A DNA stretch of 64,000 nucleotides from an uncultured Bacteroidia bacterium (GCA_903905505.1 CAIVGL010000011.1:181967-245966), one strand, 5' to 3'. Shown: positions 37,568 to 46,756, counted from the first letter of the stretch. A program made the numbers and translations. Notes: generated by a model from the letters alone, not told the origin.

Positions 37568-38833
37568 CTATTTCTTACGCTTAAAATAAAGGTCTGCATA
37601 GTCCATGTAGCAATTCCAGTCGTAAAGTGTTACATCGTGTTTTCCTAGTCGAATATGGTAAGAGATATCACCTAAGATAGGAGTGCTTAGCTGTGGCATA
37701 CTATTGGCTGGGAATTTTTTAGAACCTAGCAGTTCATAGACCGAAGAGGCATAAACACAAGATAAGAACTCGCCCTTCGGATCGGCATGCAAATCTTCTG
37801 ACGCACTCGCTACATAAACTGGTCGCGGCGCAATCAATGCCAAGAGTTCGTGCTGATCAGTTGTCAAGGCTTGCTCATTAGAATTGTATTTTTTATAGTT
37901 GGCGCAAAACCAATGTGGATATGAATTGTTTATTTTTTCAACCGTCTCGCCAAAAATTCGTTTTGAGAGTGCGGCACCACTGCAGCCTGAACAATTGGAG
38001 ACAACCATGGCAAACCTTTTATCGGATGCTCCAGCCCAAAGGGACGCTTTGCCTAACCGAGAATGACCCATGACAATGACTTTGTGTGGATTGACATCTT
38101 GATCTTTTTCGAGGTAATCCATAATACGAGATAAGCCCCACGCCCAAGTTGCAACAGATCCCCATGAAGCACTATCTCTCTTTTGATCAAATAGTTGATG
38201 AATGCCGTTTTTAAACCCATCGTCAAAGTCTGGATCAATTTCACCATAATAAGCGGTTGCTACTCCATATCCACGCGATAGTATCTCTTTTATTGGCCAT
38301 CTGGAGGCTTGCTGTCCTCTGCTCTCTTTGTTTGCTTGATGATTGGTAACCCCTATTTCCGGTTTGTTATTCATATAGCAATCTGGAATAATAACATCTT
38401 GATCAACAGTGGTAGTGTGATTACCATCGAAATTATAACTTAAAAACAAAGGGGCATTTTTGCTTTGAAGCGGAAGAAAAAGGAGAATTGTTAAACTTGA
38501 ATTTTTACCCCCTTTAGAAAAGGTGAGTCTGATTTGTTTTTGTTGACCTATTCCTCCGAAAATACCGCTTTTTGTAGATAAGAGGGTAGAGGTTACTTTC
38601 CCTTTCCATTTCGGCGTAACACCGTAGACTTCAGTTTCCAATGCTCGGTAGATCTCTTTTCTTCTATTATTCCAATCTTTCGTTGTTTTTACACGTTCGC
38701 CATTATTGAAAATAAGTGGATCAGGAAGTGTATAGGAGGGTATTTTTCCTCCTTGGTCGCTATCAACAATGATCTGAGCTAGGCCTAATAAGGGGGATAA
38801 AGCAAAGAGGAAAAAGAATAGATAATTTTTCAT
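37568..38833 (-). CDS. CE15-like glucuronoyl esterase (alpha/beta hydrolase)
   Basis: 421 residues with a signal peptide ending near LGLAQ. Bacterial CE15 features are GHSRLGKASLWAGA (nucleophile Ser258), SNCSGCSGAALSKR downstream, and a late ISYHIRLGKHDVT that supplies the catalytic His, plus WHFCANY-like aromatic sites. CE15 enzymes split ester bonds between lignin and glucuronoxylan. It lies 61 nt upstream of the protease gene on the same strand; nothing else in the window is for xylan, so a substrate other than lignocellulose is possible. Confidence 0.88.
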   Translation of the reverse strand: MKNYLFFFLFALSPLLGLAQIIVDSDQGGKIPSYTLPDPLIFNNGERVKTTKDWNNRRKEIYRALETEVYGVTPKWKGKVTSTLLSTKSGIFGGIGQQKQIRLTFSKGGKNSSLTILLFLPLQSKNAPLFLSYNFDGNHTTTVDQDVIIPDCYMNNKPEIGVTNHQANKESRGQQASRWPIKEILSRGYGVATAYYGEIDPDFDDGFKNGIHQLFDQKRDSASWGSVATWAWGLSRIMDYLEKDQDVNPHKVIVMGHSRLGKASLWAGASDKRFAMVVSNCSGCSGAALSKRIFGETVEKINNSYPHWFCANYKKYNSNEQALTTDQHELLALIAPRPVYVASASEDLHADPKGEFLSCVYASSVYELLGSKKFPANSMPQLSTPILGDISYHIRLGKHDVTLYDWNCYMDYADLYFKRKK

Positions 38834-38916
38834 AGTTGGTCATTTTGAATCAGAATCAAAATTAACTGATCTATTCACATTTCCAATTATTCCGTGTCGA
38901 ACTTTTGTAAAAATAA

Positions 38917-38958
38917 AAAGGGGTATCAATTGTGTTTTCACACCATTGATACCCCTTT
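38917..38958 (-). terminator. Rho-independent terminator of the Spy-like gene
   Basis: A 14-bp stem AAAGGGGTATCAAT (38917-38930) / ATTGATACCCCTTT (38945-38958), read on the minus strand, ends in a T-rich tract. It lies just downstream of the Spy-like gene (ends 38975) and before the CE15 gene. Confidence 0.9.
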
Positions 38959-38974
38959 AAAATATTTATTTAGC

Positions 38975-39358
38975 CTATTGTCTTTGCTGAAAACGCTTAG
39001 CCCGTTCTTCTGCTTGTTTTTTACGGAAAGCGTCAAGTTTACTCATTTGTGCTGGCGTTAAAACGGCTTTAAGTTTAAGATCGGTCTCTGCCATGATCTT
39101 ATTTCGTAACTCCATCATTTTTTCACGATCAAAATCACCACCGCCTTCACGCATTTTTGCAAATGCTTCGGCTTGTTTTTTCTGAACCTCTGTGATGATC
39201 GGGGTAACCTTAGTTACTTGATCTTTTGAGAGTCCTAACTCAGAAGTCATAGATTCAATCTCTTTCTGCAACCTTGCAGCAGGATCACGTTGTGGTTGAC
39301 CAAAAGATGTTCCAATGGTTAAAAAGGCTACTAGGATAAATAAGGATAGTTTTTTCAT
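38975..39358 (-). CDS. Spy/CpxP-like periplasmic helical protein
   Basis: 127 residues. A signal peptide (LFILVAFLTIGTSFGQ) precedes a helical, charged domain with two LTxxQ-like motifs (LGLSKDQVTKV and VLTPAQMSKLDAFRK) as in Spy/CpxP chaperones. It probably binds unfolded or envelope proteins in the periplasm under stress. It is monocistronic, ended by its own terminator. Confidence 0.85.
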   Translation of the reverse strand: MKKLSLFILVAFLTIGTSFGQPQRDPAARLQKEIESMTSELGLSKDQVTKVTPIITEVQKKQAEAFAKMREGGGDFDREKMMELRNKIMAETDLKLKAVLTPAQMSKLDAFRKKQAEERAKRFQQRQ

Positions 39359-39478
39359 TTTAAAATGATTTTTAAATAAATATATTGGTTAGATGAATAC
39401 TTTAATAAAAAGTTTAAAAATGCGATGAAATATATTGAAGACTAAATTACACCAACTAATTAGTGCTAAGATTCAAAC

Positions 39479-40309
39479 TTAAATTAGCTTAATACCTTCT
39501 GGACTAATGCTGATGATTCGTCTTTTGTATAGGGCACCAATAGCCTGTTTAAACGATTTTTTGCTTATGCCAAATATGCGATAGACCTCCTCTGCATCGC
39601 TTTTGTCTGATACCGCAATAGATCCACCTGCTTTTTTTAGTTCATCAAGAATCATCTGAGTCAGCGGATCCACTTTTTCATACCCTAAAGGATGAAGTGA
39701 TAAGTCTATTTTATTATCGGTTCTGATCTTTCTAATGTAACCCTTGATCTTAAGGCCTTTAGCAAGCTGTTCGAACACCTCATTTTCATAAAGTATCCCC
39801 CAGTGTTGATTGTTAATGATCGCTTTGTAGCCTAGGTCAGTCTCGCTTTCGATAACTAGGTCAACCTCTTCACCTACAGCATACTCTGGAGCTACTTTGT
39901 CGAGAAACTTACCAAGCTTAGCTGACGCCACGATACGCTGACTCTCTTCATCGACATAGACATACACCAAATAAGATCTATTTTCTAACATGGTTGCCTT
40001 TTGCTCTCTAAATGGTACGAGTAGATCTTTCATGATACCCCAATCTAAAAAGGTCCCAATTTTATTGACTGAGATCACTCGTAACATCGCAAATTCACCT
40101 ACCTGAACAAACGGTTTTTCCGTTGTAGCTACTGGTCGATCTTCAGAGTCAAGGTATAAAAACACATCAACGTAATCGCCAACCTTACAATCTTTAGGAA
40201 CATAACGAATAGGCATTAATATCTCGCCATCTTTTTCGCCATCTAGATAAACGCCGAAATCTACTTCCTTGATAACTCTTAATGAGTTGTATTTTCCAAT
40301 TTGAGCCAC
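39479..40309 (-). CDS. CvfB-type S1 RNA-binding protein
   Basis: 276 residues, three S1-like beta-barrels (for example LRVIKEVDFGVYLDG, LRVISVNKIGTFLDWGIMKD) followed by a winged-helix C-terminal domain (EEVYRIFGISKKSFKQAIGA), the CvfB/YitL architecture. It likely binds RNA and affects expression; targets are unknown. It starts with GTG at 40309. The next upstream gene, the 110-residue protein, ends 107 nt away. Confidence 0.92.
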   Translation of the reverse strand: MAQIGKYNSLRVIKEVDFGVYLDGEKDGEILMPIRYVPKDCKVGDYVDVFLYLDSEDRPVATTEKPFVQVGEFAMLRVISVNKIGTFLDWGIMKDLLVPFREQKATMLENRSYLVYVYVDEESQRIVASAKLGKFLDKVAPEYAVGEEVDLVIESETDLGYKAIINNQHWGILYENEVFEQLAKGLKIKGYIRKIRTDNKIDLSLHPLGYEKVDPLTQMILDELKKAGGSIAVSDKSDAEEVYRIFGISKKSFKQAIGALYKRRIISISPEGIKLI

Positions 40310-40416
40310 TTTGTTCTTTATTTGCAGGTTATAATGCGATCGGAAGAAATAGTTATTTCAACTTATACCGTAGCATGGCGCCTGTTACACCAGCCTAATT
40401 TGTTAAAAGAGATTTG

Positions 40417-40749
40417 TCAAAAATAGTCAGGCTCTGTTTTTTTTGCTGTGGCTGAGGCTGAGATGAAATGCTTATCCAGATGGGTTAGCAAGAACTCAAT
40501 AAAATAAGCATGATAGGCACTATATAAAGAGGCCGTCATACCGATATCTAATGTGCCTAAGATGCCAAATTTCAATTCTCCATCACCTACCACTGGTCTA
40601 AGCCAAGCTTTGTTAAACCAACGTTCAGGGGTATGCGAAAAATCGCCTGATTCATCATAAGACCATAATTCGGTAATCCCTTCGTCAAGGGTCCGTTTGA
40701 TCTCTGCTAATAACCCTTCTGGGTTCTCTGTCTTTACAATAATTGCCAT
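40417..40749 (-). CDS. Conserved-looking small cytoplasmic protein of unknown function
   Basis: 110 residues, no signal peptide or membrane segment. Features are an N-terminal strand-helix unit (MAIIVKTENPEGLLAEIKR), a central aromatic stretch RWFNKAWLRPVVGDGELKFG and a C-terminal helix rich in Tyr/His. I recognise no family. It lies 27 nt downstream of uppP on the same strand, suggesting co-transcription. The clean start and codon use support a real gene. Confidence 0.7.
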   Translation of the reverse strand: MAIIVKTENPEGLLAEIKRTLDEGITELWSYDESGDFSHTPERWFNKAWLRPVVGDGELKFGILGTLDIGMTASLYSAYHAYFIEFLLTHLDKHFISASATAKKTEPDYF

Positions 40750-40776
40750 GATTTGTTGCGTTGTTATTAATTTAAC

Positions 40777-41559
40777 TTAAACCATACTAAGCTTATGTCC
40801 GAATAGACTTAGAACAATAATAATAAGTCCTACAATAATACGGTAATATCCAAAAAGTTTAAATCCATGATTGGTAAGATAGGTGATAAAAACTTTTATT
40901 GCAAGTGCCGCTACACAAAATGCAACAACATTGCCGATTACTAAAAGTTTAAGATGTTCAGGGCTTTTTAATAAATCGATATGCTTATAAACTTTTAGCA
41001 CAGTGGCACCAAACATCGTTGGTACGGCTAAAAAGAATGAAAATTCAGCAGCTGTTTTTCGTGTTAGTTTTTGTGTCAATCCTCCTACTATGGTTGCAGC
41101 GGAACGAGAGGTTCCTGGGATCATCGCAAGACATTGAAATAATCCAATTTTAAATGCAGAAGGGTAGGAGATCTGCTGATCTTCACTCGGATTTTTAAAC
41201 CAATTGTCTACAAAAAGTAAGATCACACCGCCTACAAAAAAACTTATTCCAACAACAAGAACACTGCCAAGCATCTGATCAATAGCTTTATCCAACAACA
41301 AGCCAAAGACTACGGCAGGTATAAAGGCGAATAAGAGTTTATAATAGAATGAAAAAGATTGAAAAAACCGACGCCAGTAGAGGATGACAACGGCCAGAAT
41401 CGCTCCAAGTTGAATGTTTACCGTAAATAGCTTAATGAAATCATCGGCTGGAATTCCTAAAATTGCTTGAGCTAAAATCATATGGCCTGTTGATGAGACT
41501 GGAAGATACTCTGTTAAACCCTCAATCACAGCTATTATAATGCTTTCCGAAATGGTCAT
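40777..41559 (-). CDS. uppP: Undecaprenyl-diphosphatase (BacA/UppP)
   Basis: 260 residues with about eight membrane segments. Signature motifs are [17 protein letters not shown] near the start and [14 protein letters not shown] in the middle, both diagnostic of UppP. It recycles the lipid carrier by dephosphorylating undecaprenyl diphosphate for peptidoglycan and O-antigen synthesis, and confers bacitracin tolerance. A small unknown gene follows 27 nt downstream. Confidence 0.97.
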   Translation of the reverse strand: MTISESIIIAVIEGLTEYLPVSSTGHMILAQAILGIPADDFIKLFTVNIQLGAILAVVILYWRRFFQSFSFYYKLLFAFIPAVVFGLLLDKAIDQMLGSVLVVGISFFVGGVILLFVDNWFKNPSEDQQISYPSAFKIGLFQCLAMIPGTSRSAATIVGGLTQKLTRKTAAEFSFFLAVPTMFGATVLKVYKHIDLLKSPEHLKLLVIGNVVAFCVAALAIKVFITYLTNHGFKLFGYYRIIVGLIIIVLSLFGHKLSMV

Positions 41560-41769
41560 TAATGGATTATTTTATTGCTTTAAAGTAATGCTTTCTTAAA
41601 GTACAAACTTACTAACCTTTTTTGCTATTCTAAAGTGTTTTTTTTAGGGCTCTTAATTTAAAATAAGCCTCAGTTAATTGACCCTTTATTTTCCTAATCC
41701 AGAAGTTCGATTTCGCTAGATCGAATCATGGAATTTGAACTTTTGGCGATGGCGAATGCTTTATTGTGA

Positions 41770-41798
41770 TTGCAAACTGAAAAATTCTCCTACTTTTG
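41770..41798 (+). promoter_or_regulatory. Bacteroidota-type promoter of tRNA-Ser
   Basis: TTG (41770-41772), an 18-nt spacer and TACTTTTG (41791-41798) approximate the -33/-7 consensus, 45 nt before the tRNA. The only transcription unit downstream is the tRNA and its terminator. Confidence 0.6.
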
Positions 41799-41843
41799 TC
41801 GCACCAAATCATTGAAATTGTTTTGATTTCAATTTTTGACCAA

Positions 41844-41931
41844 GGAGAGATGTCCGAGTGGTCGAAGGAGCACGCTTGGAAAGCGTGTGTTCCTCTAAAG
41901 GGAACCGGGGGTTCGAATCCCTTTCTCTCCG
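41844..41931 (+). tRNA. tRNA-Ser (anticodon GGA)
   Basis: 88 nt including the discriminator base. The acceptor GGAGAGA pairs with TCTCTCC, and the anticodon stem CACGC/GCGTG has loop TTGGAAA, giving anticodon GGA (reads UCC/UCU). The long variable arm (about 41888-41906) identifies a class II serine tRNA. The T loop is TTCGAAT. CCA is not encoded, as is usual in this phylum. Two G-U pairs occur in the T stem. Confidence 0.97.
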
Positions 41932-41934
41932 CTA

Positions 41935-41976
41935 AAAATTAGGTTGTTGGGGATTACCGACAACCTAATTTTATTT
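41935..41976 (+). terminator. Rho-independent terminator of tRNA-Ser
   Basis: A perfect 13-bp stem AAAATTAGGTTGT (41935-41947) / ACAACCTAATTTT (41960-41972) is followed by ATTTATTTTATTT. It sits directly after the tRNA and before the transporter start at 42001. Confidence 0.9.
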
Positions 41977-42000
41977 ATTTTATTTACTCAGACTTGGTCA

Positions 42001-42906
42001 ATGTTGCAAAAGAAAATTTCCATGGGTTACCTGTATGTCGTTTTGGCAACCCTTGCCTTTAGTCATGTTTATGTCTTTAGCAAAGCTGCATTAAACGAAA
42101 TATCGTTACCCGTATTTTTGTTTGTTATGTGCGCCGTTGGTTTTGTGGTTAATCTTGCAATACTTGTATTTCAAGGGGGATTATCAAAATTAGCCAATGT
42201 GCCACGTTCTATGTGGTGGATATTTCCCACGCTTGGTTTTCTTGAGATCTTTACGGTGTATACTTTTTATGCTTCTGTTAACGCCATTTCTGAACCCGCT
42301 GTAAATGGGTTCTTAGGTAATATGTTCCCAATTTTTGCAACGGCTCTAGGTATCATATTTTTAAAGGAACGCTTTTCAAAAGTTGAATCTATTGGAGTAA
42401 TGGTGGTGTTCTGTGGGGCAATCTTAACAAGTTACTCCGGCAGCCTCTCCTGGAACTCTTTCTTTATCCCTGGCGTCGGACTCGTTGTTCTAAATTGCCT
42501 TGGGGCTGCTACCGCCACAGTTATCGTTCGAGCAAAAGTGAATAATCTCTCTCCAGAGATTCTAAGTTTCAATCGAGTGTTTTGGCTATTGCTCTTTTTT
42601 ACTGGTTGGATTAGTGTGGCTGGGACTCCAATCGTATTATCGAATAAGGCTTTGTTGAATACTGTTTTAGCCGCAATTTTAGACCCTGTACTGGCTATTC
42701 TTTTAGTCTATAAAGCCTACCGGGTTATTGAAGCCTCACGCGGTACGATTATCCAGTCTACTCGTGGAGTTATGATTATTCCAATATCCTTTCTTGTTTT
42801 TGGAACTCTGCCAATGGTGCATCAAGTTATAGGTGGGCTTATTGCTATGGTGGGGGTGATTATAATCGGAATTGGACAGTATTCACTGATGCACAAGGCT
42901 AAGTGA
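42001..42906 (+). CDS. EamA/DMT-superfamily transporter
   Basis: 301 residues from the ATG at 42001; a longer frame reaching back to 41944 would run through the tRNA terminator. There are about ten membrane segments in two EamA repeats (YVVLATLAFSHVYVFSKAAL and the second beginning near GVGLVVLNCLGAATATVI). Members export amino acids, metabolites or drugs; the substrate is unknown. The gene is flanked by convergent methyltransferase and upstream tRNA, so it needs its own promoter, not evident from the tRNA unit. Confidence 0.88.
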   Translation: MLQKKISMGYLYVVLATLAFSHVYVFSKAALNEISLPVFLFVMCAVGFVVNLAILVFQGGLSKLANVPRSMWWIFPTLGFLEIFTVYTFYASVNAISEPAVNGFLGNMFPIFATALGIIFLKERFSKVESIGVMVVFCGAILTSYSGSLSWNSFFIPGVGLVVLNCLGAATATVIVRAKVNNLSPEILSFNRVFWLLLFFTGWISVAGTPIVLSNKALLNTVLAAILDPVLAILLVYKAYRVIEASRGTIIQSTRGVMIIPISFLVFGTLPMVHQVIGGLIAMVGVIIIGIGQYSLMHKAK

Positions 42907-43062
42907 GATGAATTTTAACTAAATACTTTTGATAAATTTATTTAAGTATTAAGAAGGAAATAATGTCGTATTTCCATAGGAGATTGGTATTTTGGTGGCG
43001 AAAAAGAATTTTTAATCGTAAATCCTCCTGATTGCTTATTGAATTTTAATTGTTTGTGAACT

Positions 43063-44472
43063 CTATAATGGGAATTTAGCCATCTCGTTCTTCAAACTTT
43101 CACCTGTAAATTCTGTTACCGACATTCGGATACGCCACTCTTTAGGGAAGGCGCTATTGTATCGATTACCTAAGTTCTTTACCCATCCTAAAGCGATATT
43201 CCGATAGGTTACAAGGTTCCACCCTTTATTGTTCGAGACAGGTGAAATATCGTCTCGTTTTAAATACCGCAGAGCTTCATCAATTGTTAAGTCAATTTCT
43301 GGATAAACTTCTCGATTTAGTATTCTAGACAGCCCAAAATCATGATTTGGAATGAGGTCATTCTGCTTAATCTCTCCAATTTTTATGCCGGCATGGACAA
43401 TTCGTAGGTTTGATTTAATGTGGTTTAAATCATTAAGATGGTACGATGGCAAGGACAATAGTGAGTTTTCAAACTTAAGTATTTCAAACTCGCCTGGAAT
43501 TAATAACTCTCTTGCGAATTCCTTTTCTGCTTTTGACGCATTTAGCTGATGATCTTTAGCTTTACGCTTATCGGAATGTTTTGCGTTTCCCCCTTTTTGA
43601 ACAACGGCAATGAATAAACCTTCACCAGCCATCTTGTGTGGATAAAATCGGTATCCTGAAAATCCATTGGTTTCAGAGGTTGTAATGCCCCAGTTCGCTG
43701 AGATTTTTAATGGAACATTTTCAATATCCGCAAATTCATTCAGCCATTGAATATTATCTTCATTCTCCGCCGGATTAAAGGTGCAGGTGCTATAGATAAG
43801 TATGCCCCCTTCTTTAAGCGTTGGCCATACATCGGCTAAGATACGCTGCTGGCGTTGAGCGCAGAGTTGTGCATTATCCGGTGACCACTCCTCAATGGCA
43901 TTTGGATCTCGCCTGAATAGGCCCTCTCCCGAACACGGGGCATCGACTAAAATTAGATCGAAAAAATCAGGTAGTCGCTGAAAATCATGTGGGTCATTGT
44001 TGGTTACTATAACATTTTCGTCACCCCATTTCTTGAGGTTTTCAGACAATATCTGACTCCTAGCTCTGATTACATCATTTGCTACAAGTAGGCTATCTTT
44101 AGGCAGTAGGGAGATTAGATGGGTTGATTTACCACCTGGCGAGGCACATAAATCCAACGCTTTTAACCCATGATCAAAGTTCAATTGTTTAATTACCTGC
44201 TCAAGAAACATTGAACTTGGTTCTTGCACATAATACACACCTGAATGAATAAATGGATCAAGGGTAAATATGGGTCTCTTCGGAATAAAATAACCAGTAC
44301 TGCAATAATCGACTTGCTTTAAGGAGGGAGTAGGGGTGTATTTTGATCCATTAGTCCTAATGCTAGTCGAAATTTCTTGACTAAAAGATTGTTCAAATTC
44401 CGGAAATTCAGTTCCTAGAATTTCTTTCATTCTATTGCAAAATAGTTCAGGTAAGATCATATAAGACATCAT
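43063..44472 (-). CDS. RsmF/NOP2/Sun-type rRNA m5C methyltransferase
   Basis: 469 residues. The SAM-binding motif LDLCASPGGKSTHL is followed by the two catalytic cysteine motifs DAPCSGEGLFRRDP and YSTCTFNPAENED, as in RsmF and related 16S rRNA m5C1407-type methyltransferases. The C-terminal region (IPGEFEIL, IALGWVKNLGNRYNSAFP) matches the RNA-binding tail of the RsmF family. It modifies rRNA at a cytosine; the exact position is inferred from homology only. The gene is divergent from the GH16-like gene. Confidence 0.92.
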   Translation of the reverse strand: MMSYMILPELFCNRMKEILGTEFPEFEQSFSQEISTSIRTNGSKYTPTPSLKQVDYCSTGYFIPKRPIFTLDPFIHSGVYYVQEPSSMFLEQVIKQLNFDHGLKALDLCASPGGKSTHLISLLPKDSLLVANDVIRARSQILSENLKKWGDENVIVTNNDPHDFQRLPDFFDLILVDAPCSGEGLFRRDPNAIEEWSPDNAQLCAQRQQRILADVWPTLKEGGILIYSTCTFNPAENEDNIQWLNEFADIENVPLKISANWGITTSETNGFSGYRFYPHKMAGEGLFIAVVQKGGNAKHSDKRKAKDHQLNASKAEKEFARELLIPGEFEILKFENSLLSLPSYHLNDLNHIKSNLRIVHAGIKIGEIKQNDLIPNHDFGLSRILNREVYPEIDLTIDEALRYLKRDDISPVSNNKGWNLVTYRNIALGWVKNLGNRYNSAFPKEWRIRMSVTEFTGESLKNEMAKFPL

Positions 44473-44604
44473 TCGATTGGGGTCAAAATTAGACTTTTTT
44501 AGAGTTTATTTAGATTTTATCAAAGATGAATTTTTACTCTAATTCAGGGTGAAAAAATATTTTAATAAAAAGAACGATTTAACCTCTTATTCTGTCATTA
44601 TAGT

Positions 44605-44612
44605 TATTTTTG
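44605..44612 (+). promoter_or_regulatory. -7 element upstream of the GH16-like gene
   Basis: TATTTTTG matches TAnnTTTG, 27 nt before the ATG. No clear -33 TTTG is visible at the usual spacing. Confidence 0.45.
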
Positions 44613-44639
44613 TATTACTCAGAATTAAAACAAATTATT

Positions 44640-45881
44640 ATGTCACTTTCATTTCGATTAAGGTACGCCCTGGGATTAATACCCAATGCTCACAAGCTTG
44701 ATTCAGCCTGGTCTGATCTGTTAAAGATGCGTGAAGATCTACATCAAATAGAAGCATCTAAAGAACTTGCTCGTTATTTGGCCTTAAAAGTTGAAGTTAA
44801 CTCTGATGAATTTCAATCGAATAAGCGAAAAGTTAAAGCGCTGAAATTTAAAGGGAGTGCCTCACATCATTCAACGCGCGAGTTTACTAAATTAGACTCT
44901 AGAAAGTCTGTTAAGGCTTATTTGAAATACAAACAGACATCTGATTTTGATCCAGCTAATCCTCTTGCCTCAGGAGCAGATGTCACTAGATATTTGGAAC
45001 TAGAAAAGGTGGTGCAGGCGCCAGAATTTATTCAAGAGGTTGAGTTTCTGAAAAATAAAAATAGATTTTCTACAACTCCCGAATCTCTTCTAGAGACAGA
45101 ATTGGTTCAACTAGAACAGCACGTACTTATTCAACGCTATATAAATATTCAAAAACATCCCCAGCTATCATTTTTTGATGAGTGGGAGATAATACTCAAT
45201 GAAAATTTCACTGAAGCTAAATTAGCTGTCTCTTTATGGGAGCCAGAGAACTATTGGGGGTCTCGAATAGCTGGATTTAGCTTTTCTCAGTCTACTGAAT
45301 TACAGGCCTTTAATGGTCTTGGCAATATTCAGATTAAAAATAATATCCTATCTATTGTGACCAAAGTGGAGAAGGCTAAAGGTAAGATCTGGGATGCATC
45401 TTTGGGATTAATAACCAAAGAGTTTGGGTACACTTCTGGGATATTAAATACTGGGAACGGATTTAAATTTAAAGAGGGTGTGGTGGAGGCAAAAGTTCGA
45501 TTTAGAGCAGATGCCGCCTTGACGAGTGCTTTTTCTCTAACCGGAAATAAGCCCTTTCCACAAATTGATATATTCAGAAGTGGATCTAACCGTGTAGGGT
45601 TAGGGGTTATAGATCATCCTAAAAATGGAGGTGTTAAGAAATTAGTTCAGATTAAAGGGTTGAATTTTAATGAATTCCATATTTTTAGTTTGGAAATACT
45701 TGGTGACCTATTGGTGTGGAAAATTAATAACCACGAAGTTCATCGCGATCTAATTTCTCATGATTCTGGTGATTTATTCTTGAATTTTATTGGCAGTCTG
45801 CATAAACCACTAAACAGTAACGATCTTCCACACCATTTTGAAATCGAGTGGGTAAGGTGTTTAAGAAAAAGGAACGATTAG
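44640..45881 (+). CDS. Intracellular GH16-fold protein lacking both catalytic Glu residues, with helical N-terminal half
   Basis: 413 residues from the ATG at 44640 (an in-frame TTG at 44610 is less likely). There is no signal peptide. The first ~180 residues are charged helices with two similar stretches (LARYLALKVEVNSDEF and VTRYLELEKVVQAPEF), suggesting a duplication. The second half has the GH16/concanavalin-like layout: GVVEAKVRFRADAALTSAF followed by FPQIDIFRSG and a final FEIEWVR strand. In active GH16 enzymes this site reads ExDxxE; here it is Gln308-Ile-Asp310-Ile-Phe-Arg313, so both catalytic glutamates are gone. The protein may bind glucan-like ligands without hydrolysing them. No partner gene is evident. 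Confidence 0.78.
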   Translation: MSLSFRLRYALGLIPNAHKLDSAWSDLLKMREDLHQIEASKELARYLALKVEVNSDEFQSNKRKVKALKFKGSASHHSTREFTKLDSRKSVKAYLKYKQTSDFDPANPLASGADVTRYLELEKVVQAPEFIQEVEFLKNKNRFSTTPESLLETELVQLEQHVLIQRYINIQKHPQLSFFDEWEIILNENFTEAKLAVSLWEPENYWGSRIAGFSFSQSTELQAFNGLGNIQIKNNILSIVTKVEKAKGKIWDASLGLITKEFGYTSGILNTGNGFKFKEGVVEAKVRFRADAALTSAFSLTGNKPFPQIDIFRSGSNRVGLGVIDHPKNGGVKKLVQIKGLNFNEFHIFSLEILGDLLVWKINNHEVHRDLISHDSGDLFLNFIGSLHKPLNSNDLPHHFEIEWVRCLRKRND

Positions 45882-45882
45882 A

Positions 45883-46350
45883 TTAATCTTCGTTTAACTC
45901 AAAAATAGCCTCGATCTCAACTGGAACATTTTCAGGTAAACTTCCTACACCCACTGCACTGCGGACACCAATTCCGTTTTCTCTTCCAAAGACTTCAACA
46001 AAGAGCTCGCTGCAGCCATTGATGATATAAGGTTGTTTTTCAAAATCAGTTGTCGCATTTACCATTCCAAAGACTTTAATCACCCTCTTTACCTTGTTTA
46101 ATGATCCAAGGTTAGCAATCAGAGTAGCTAAAATAGTTAGTCCGACTTGTCGTCCTGCAAGCTTACCAGCTTCAATGTCAATGTCTTTGCCAATTTTGCC
46201 ACGTTGTAATGTACCATCTGAATTGATTGGTAAATGCCCTGAGACATAAATGCGTCTTCCATCTAATAGAAGCGGGGTATAAACACCTTTTGGTTCAGGT
46301 GCTGGAGGTAGAGTAAGGTTAAGTGCTAGAAATCTTGATGTATTGTCCAT
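45883..46350 (-). CDS. RidA/YjgF-family protein, long subfamily
   Basis: 155 residues. A conserved DGRRIYVSGHLPINSDG, the active-site Arg in GVRSAVGVGSLPENVPVEIE, and EIEAIFELNED at the end place it in the RidA family, closer to the ~150-residue subgroup than to the 128-residue deaminase type. RidA proteins hydrolyse reactive enamine/imine intermediates. The usual Arg is present, so activity is plausible, but the substrate is unassigned. A 12-bp inverted repeat lies 76 nt upstream. Confidence 0.9.
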   Translation of the reverse strand: MDNTSRFLALNLTLPPAPEPKGVYTPLLLDGRRIYVSGHLPINSDGTLQRGKIGKDIDIEAGKLAGRQVGLTILATLIANLGSLNKVKRVIKVFGMVNATTDFEKQPYIINGCSELFVEVFGRENGIGVRSAVGVGSLPENVPVEIEAIFELNED

Positions 46351-46756
46351 AGGTATTGAAAATTTATGTCGTGTTAATGTAATCTTTAGTTAAACTGGTA
46401 TTTCTTGATTCTCCGTCTTTGAATCATAGTGAACAAACATCATGATGAAAATTTTGTTCACTATTTTGTTGCGTAAAATCTAAGGATAAAACTTATTATA
46501 TGTTTGACTGGATGCTCAGTTCTTGAGTCCTCGATTAAATTTTCGGAAAATTAGAACATATTTCTTAATTAAATTGAGTTTGTTTATTTTCTTTTAAGTA
46601 ATTGATTAATATTTATTTAAGTTTGTATTAGTCTGTTTGGAAATGACTTTTTTCTGCTTTTCCACCAAAACAATTTTTTGTTTTCTCTGTTTATCTCCCC
46701 TTTTAAGTGAAAATTATTCGATATTTGTATAGTTAAATAACAAATATCTTGAAAAG
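46351..46756. other. Divergent ridA/DUF1573 intergenic region
   Basis: 406 AT-rich nt without a credible coding frame. The main structure is the 12-bp inverted repeat at 46426-46464. A weak -7-like GATATTTG (46720-46727) precedes the DUF1573 gene. No RNA gene was recognised. Confidence 0.5.
46426..46464. repeat. Perfect 12-bp inverted repeat with palindromic core
   Basis: ATAGTGAACAAA (46426-46437) and TTTGTTCACTAT (46453-46464) are exact reverse complements separated by 15 nt; the first ten of those, CATCATGATG, are themselves a palindrome. It lies 76 nt upstream of ridA and 290 nt upstream of the DUF1573 gene. It could be an operator, a transcript-end hairpin or a small RNA stem; no T-tract argues for a simple terminator. 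Confidence 0.85.

Noticed and set aside
37507..37599. A longer N-terminus for the secreted protease
   Set aside because: It would overlap the CE15 gene and displace the signal peptide from the start; the ATG at 37506 begins a clean signal sequence.
41944..42000. A longer N-terminus for the EamA transporter
   Set aside because: The extension runs through the tRNA terminator hairpin and starts at a TTG; the ATG at 42001 begins directly before the first membrane helix.
44640..45881. Active laminarinase or agarase of GH16
   Set aside because: Both catalytic Glu positions are replaced and there is no export signal.
46426..46464. Inverted repeat as a transposon end or an invertible promoter
   Set aside because: Arms are only 12 bp, 15 nt apart, with no transposase or recombinase gene in the window and no second copy noticed.
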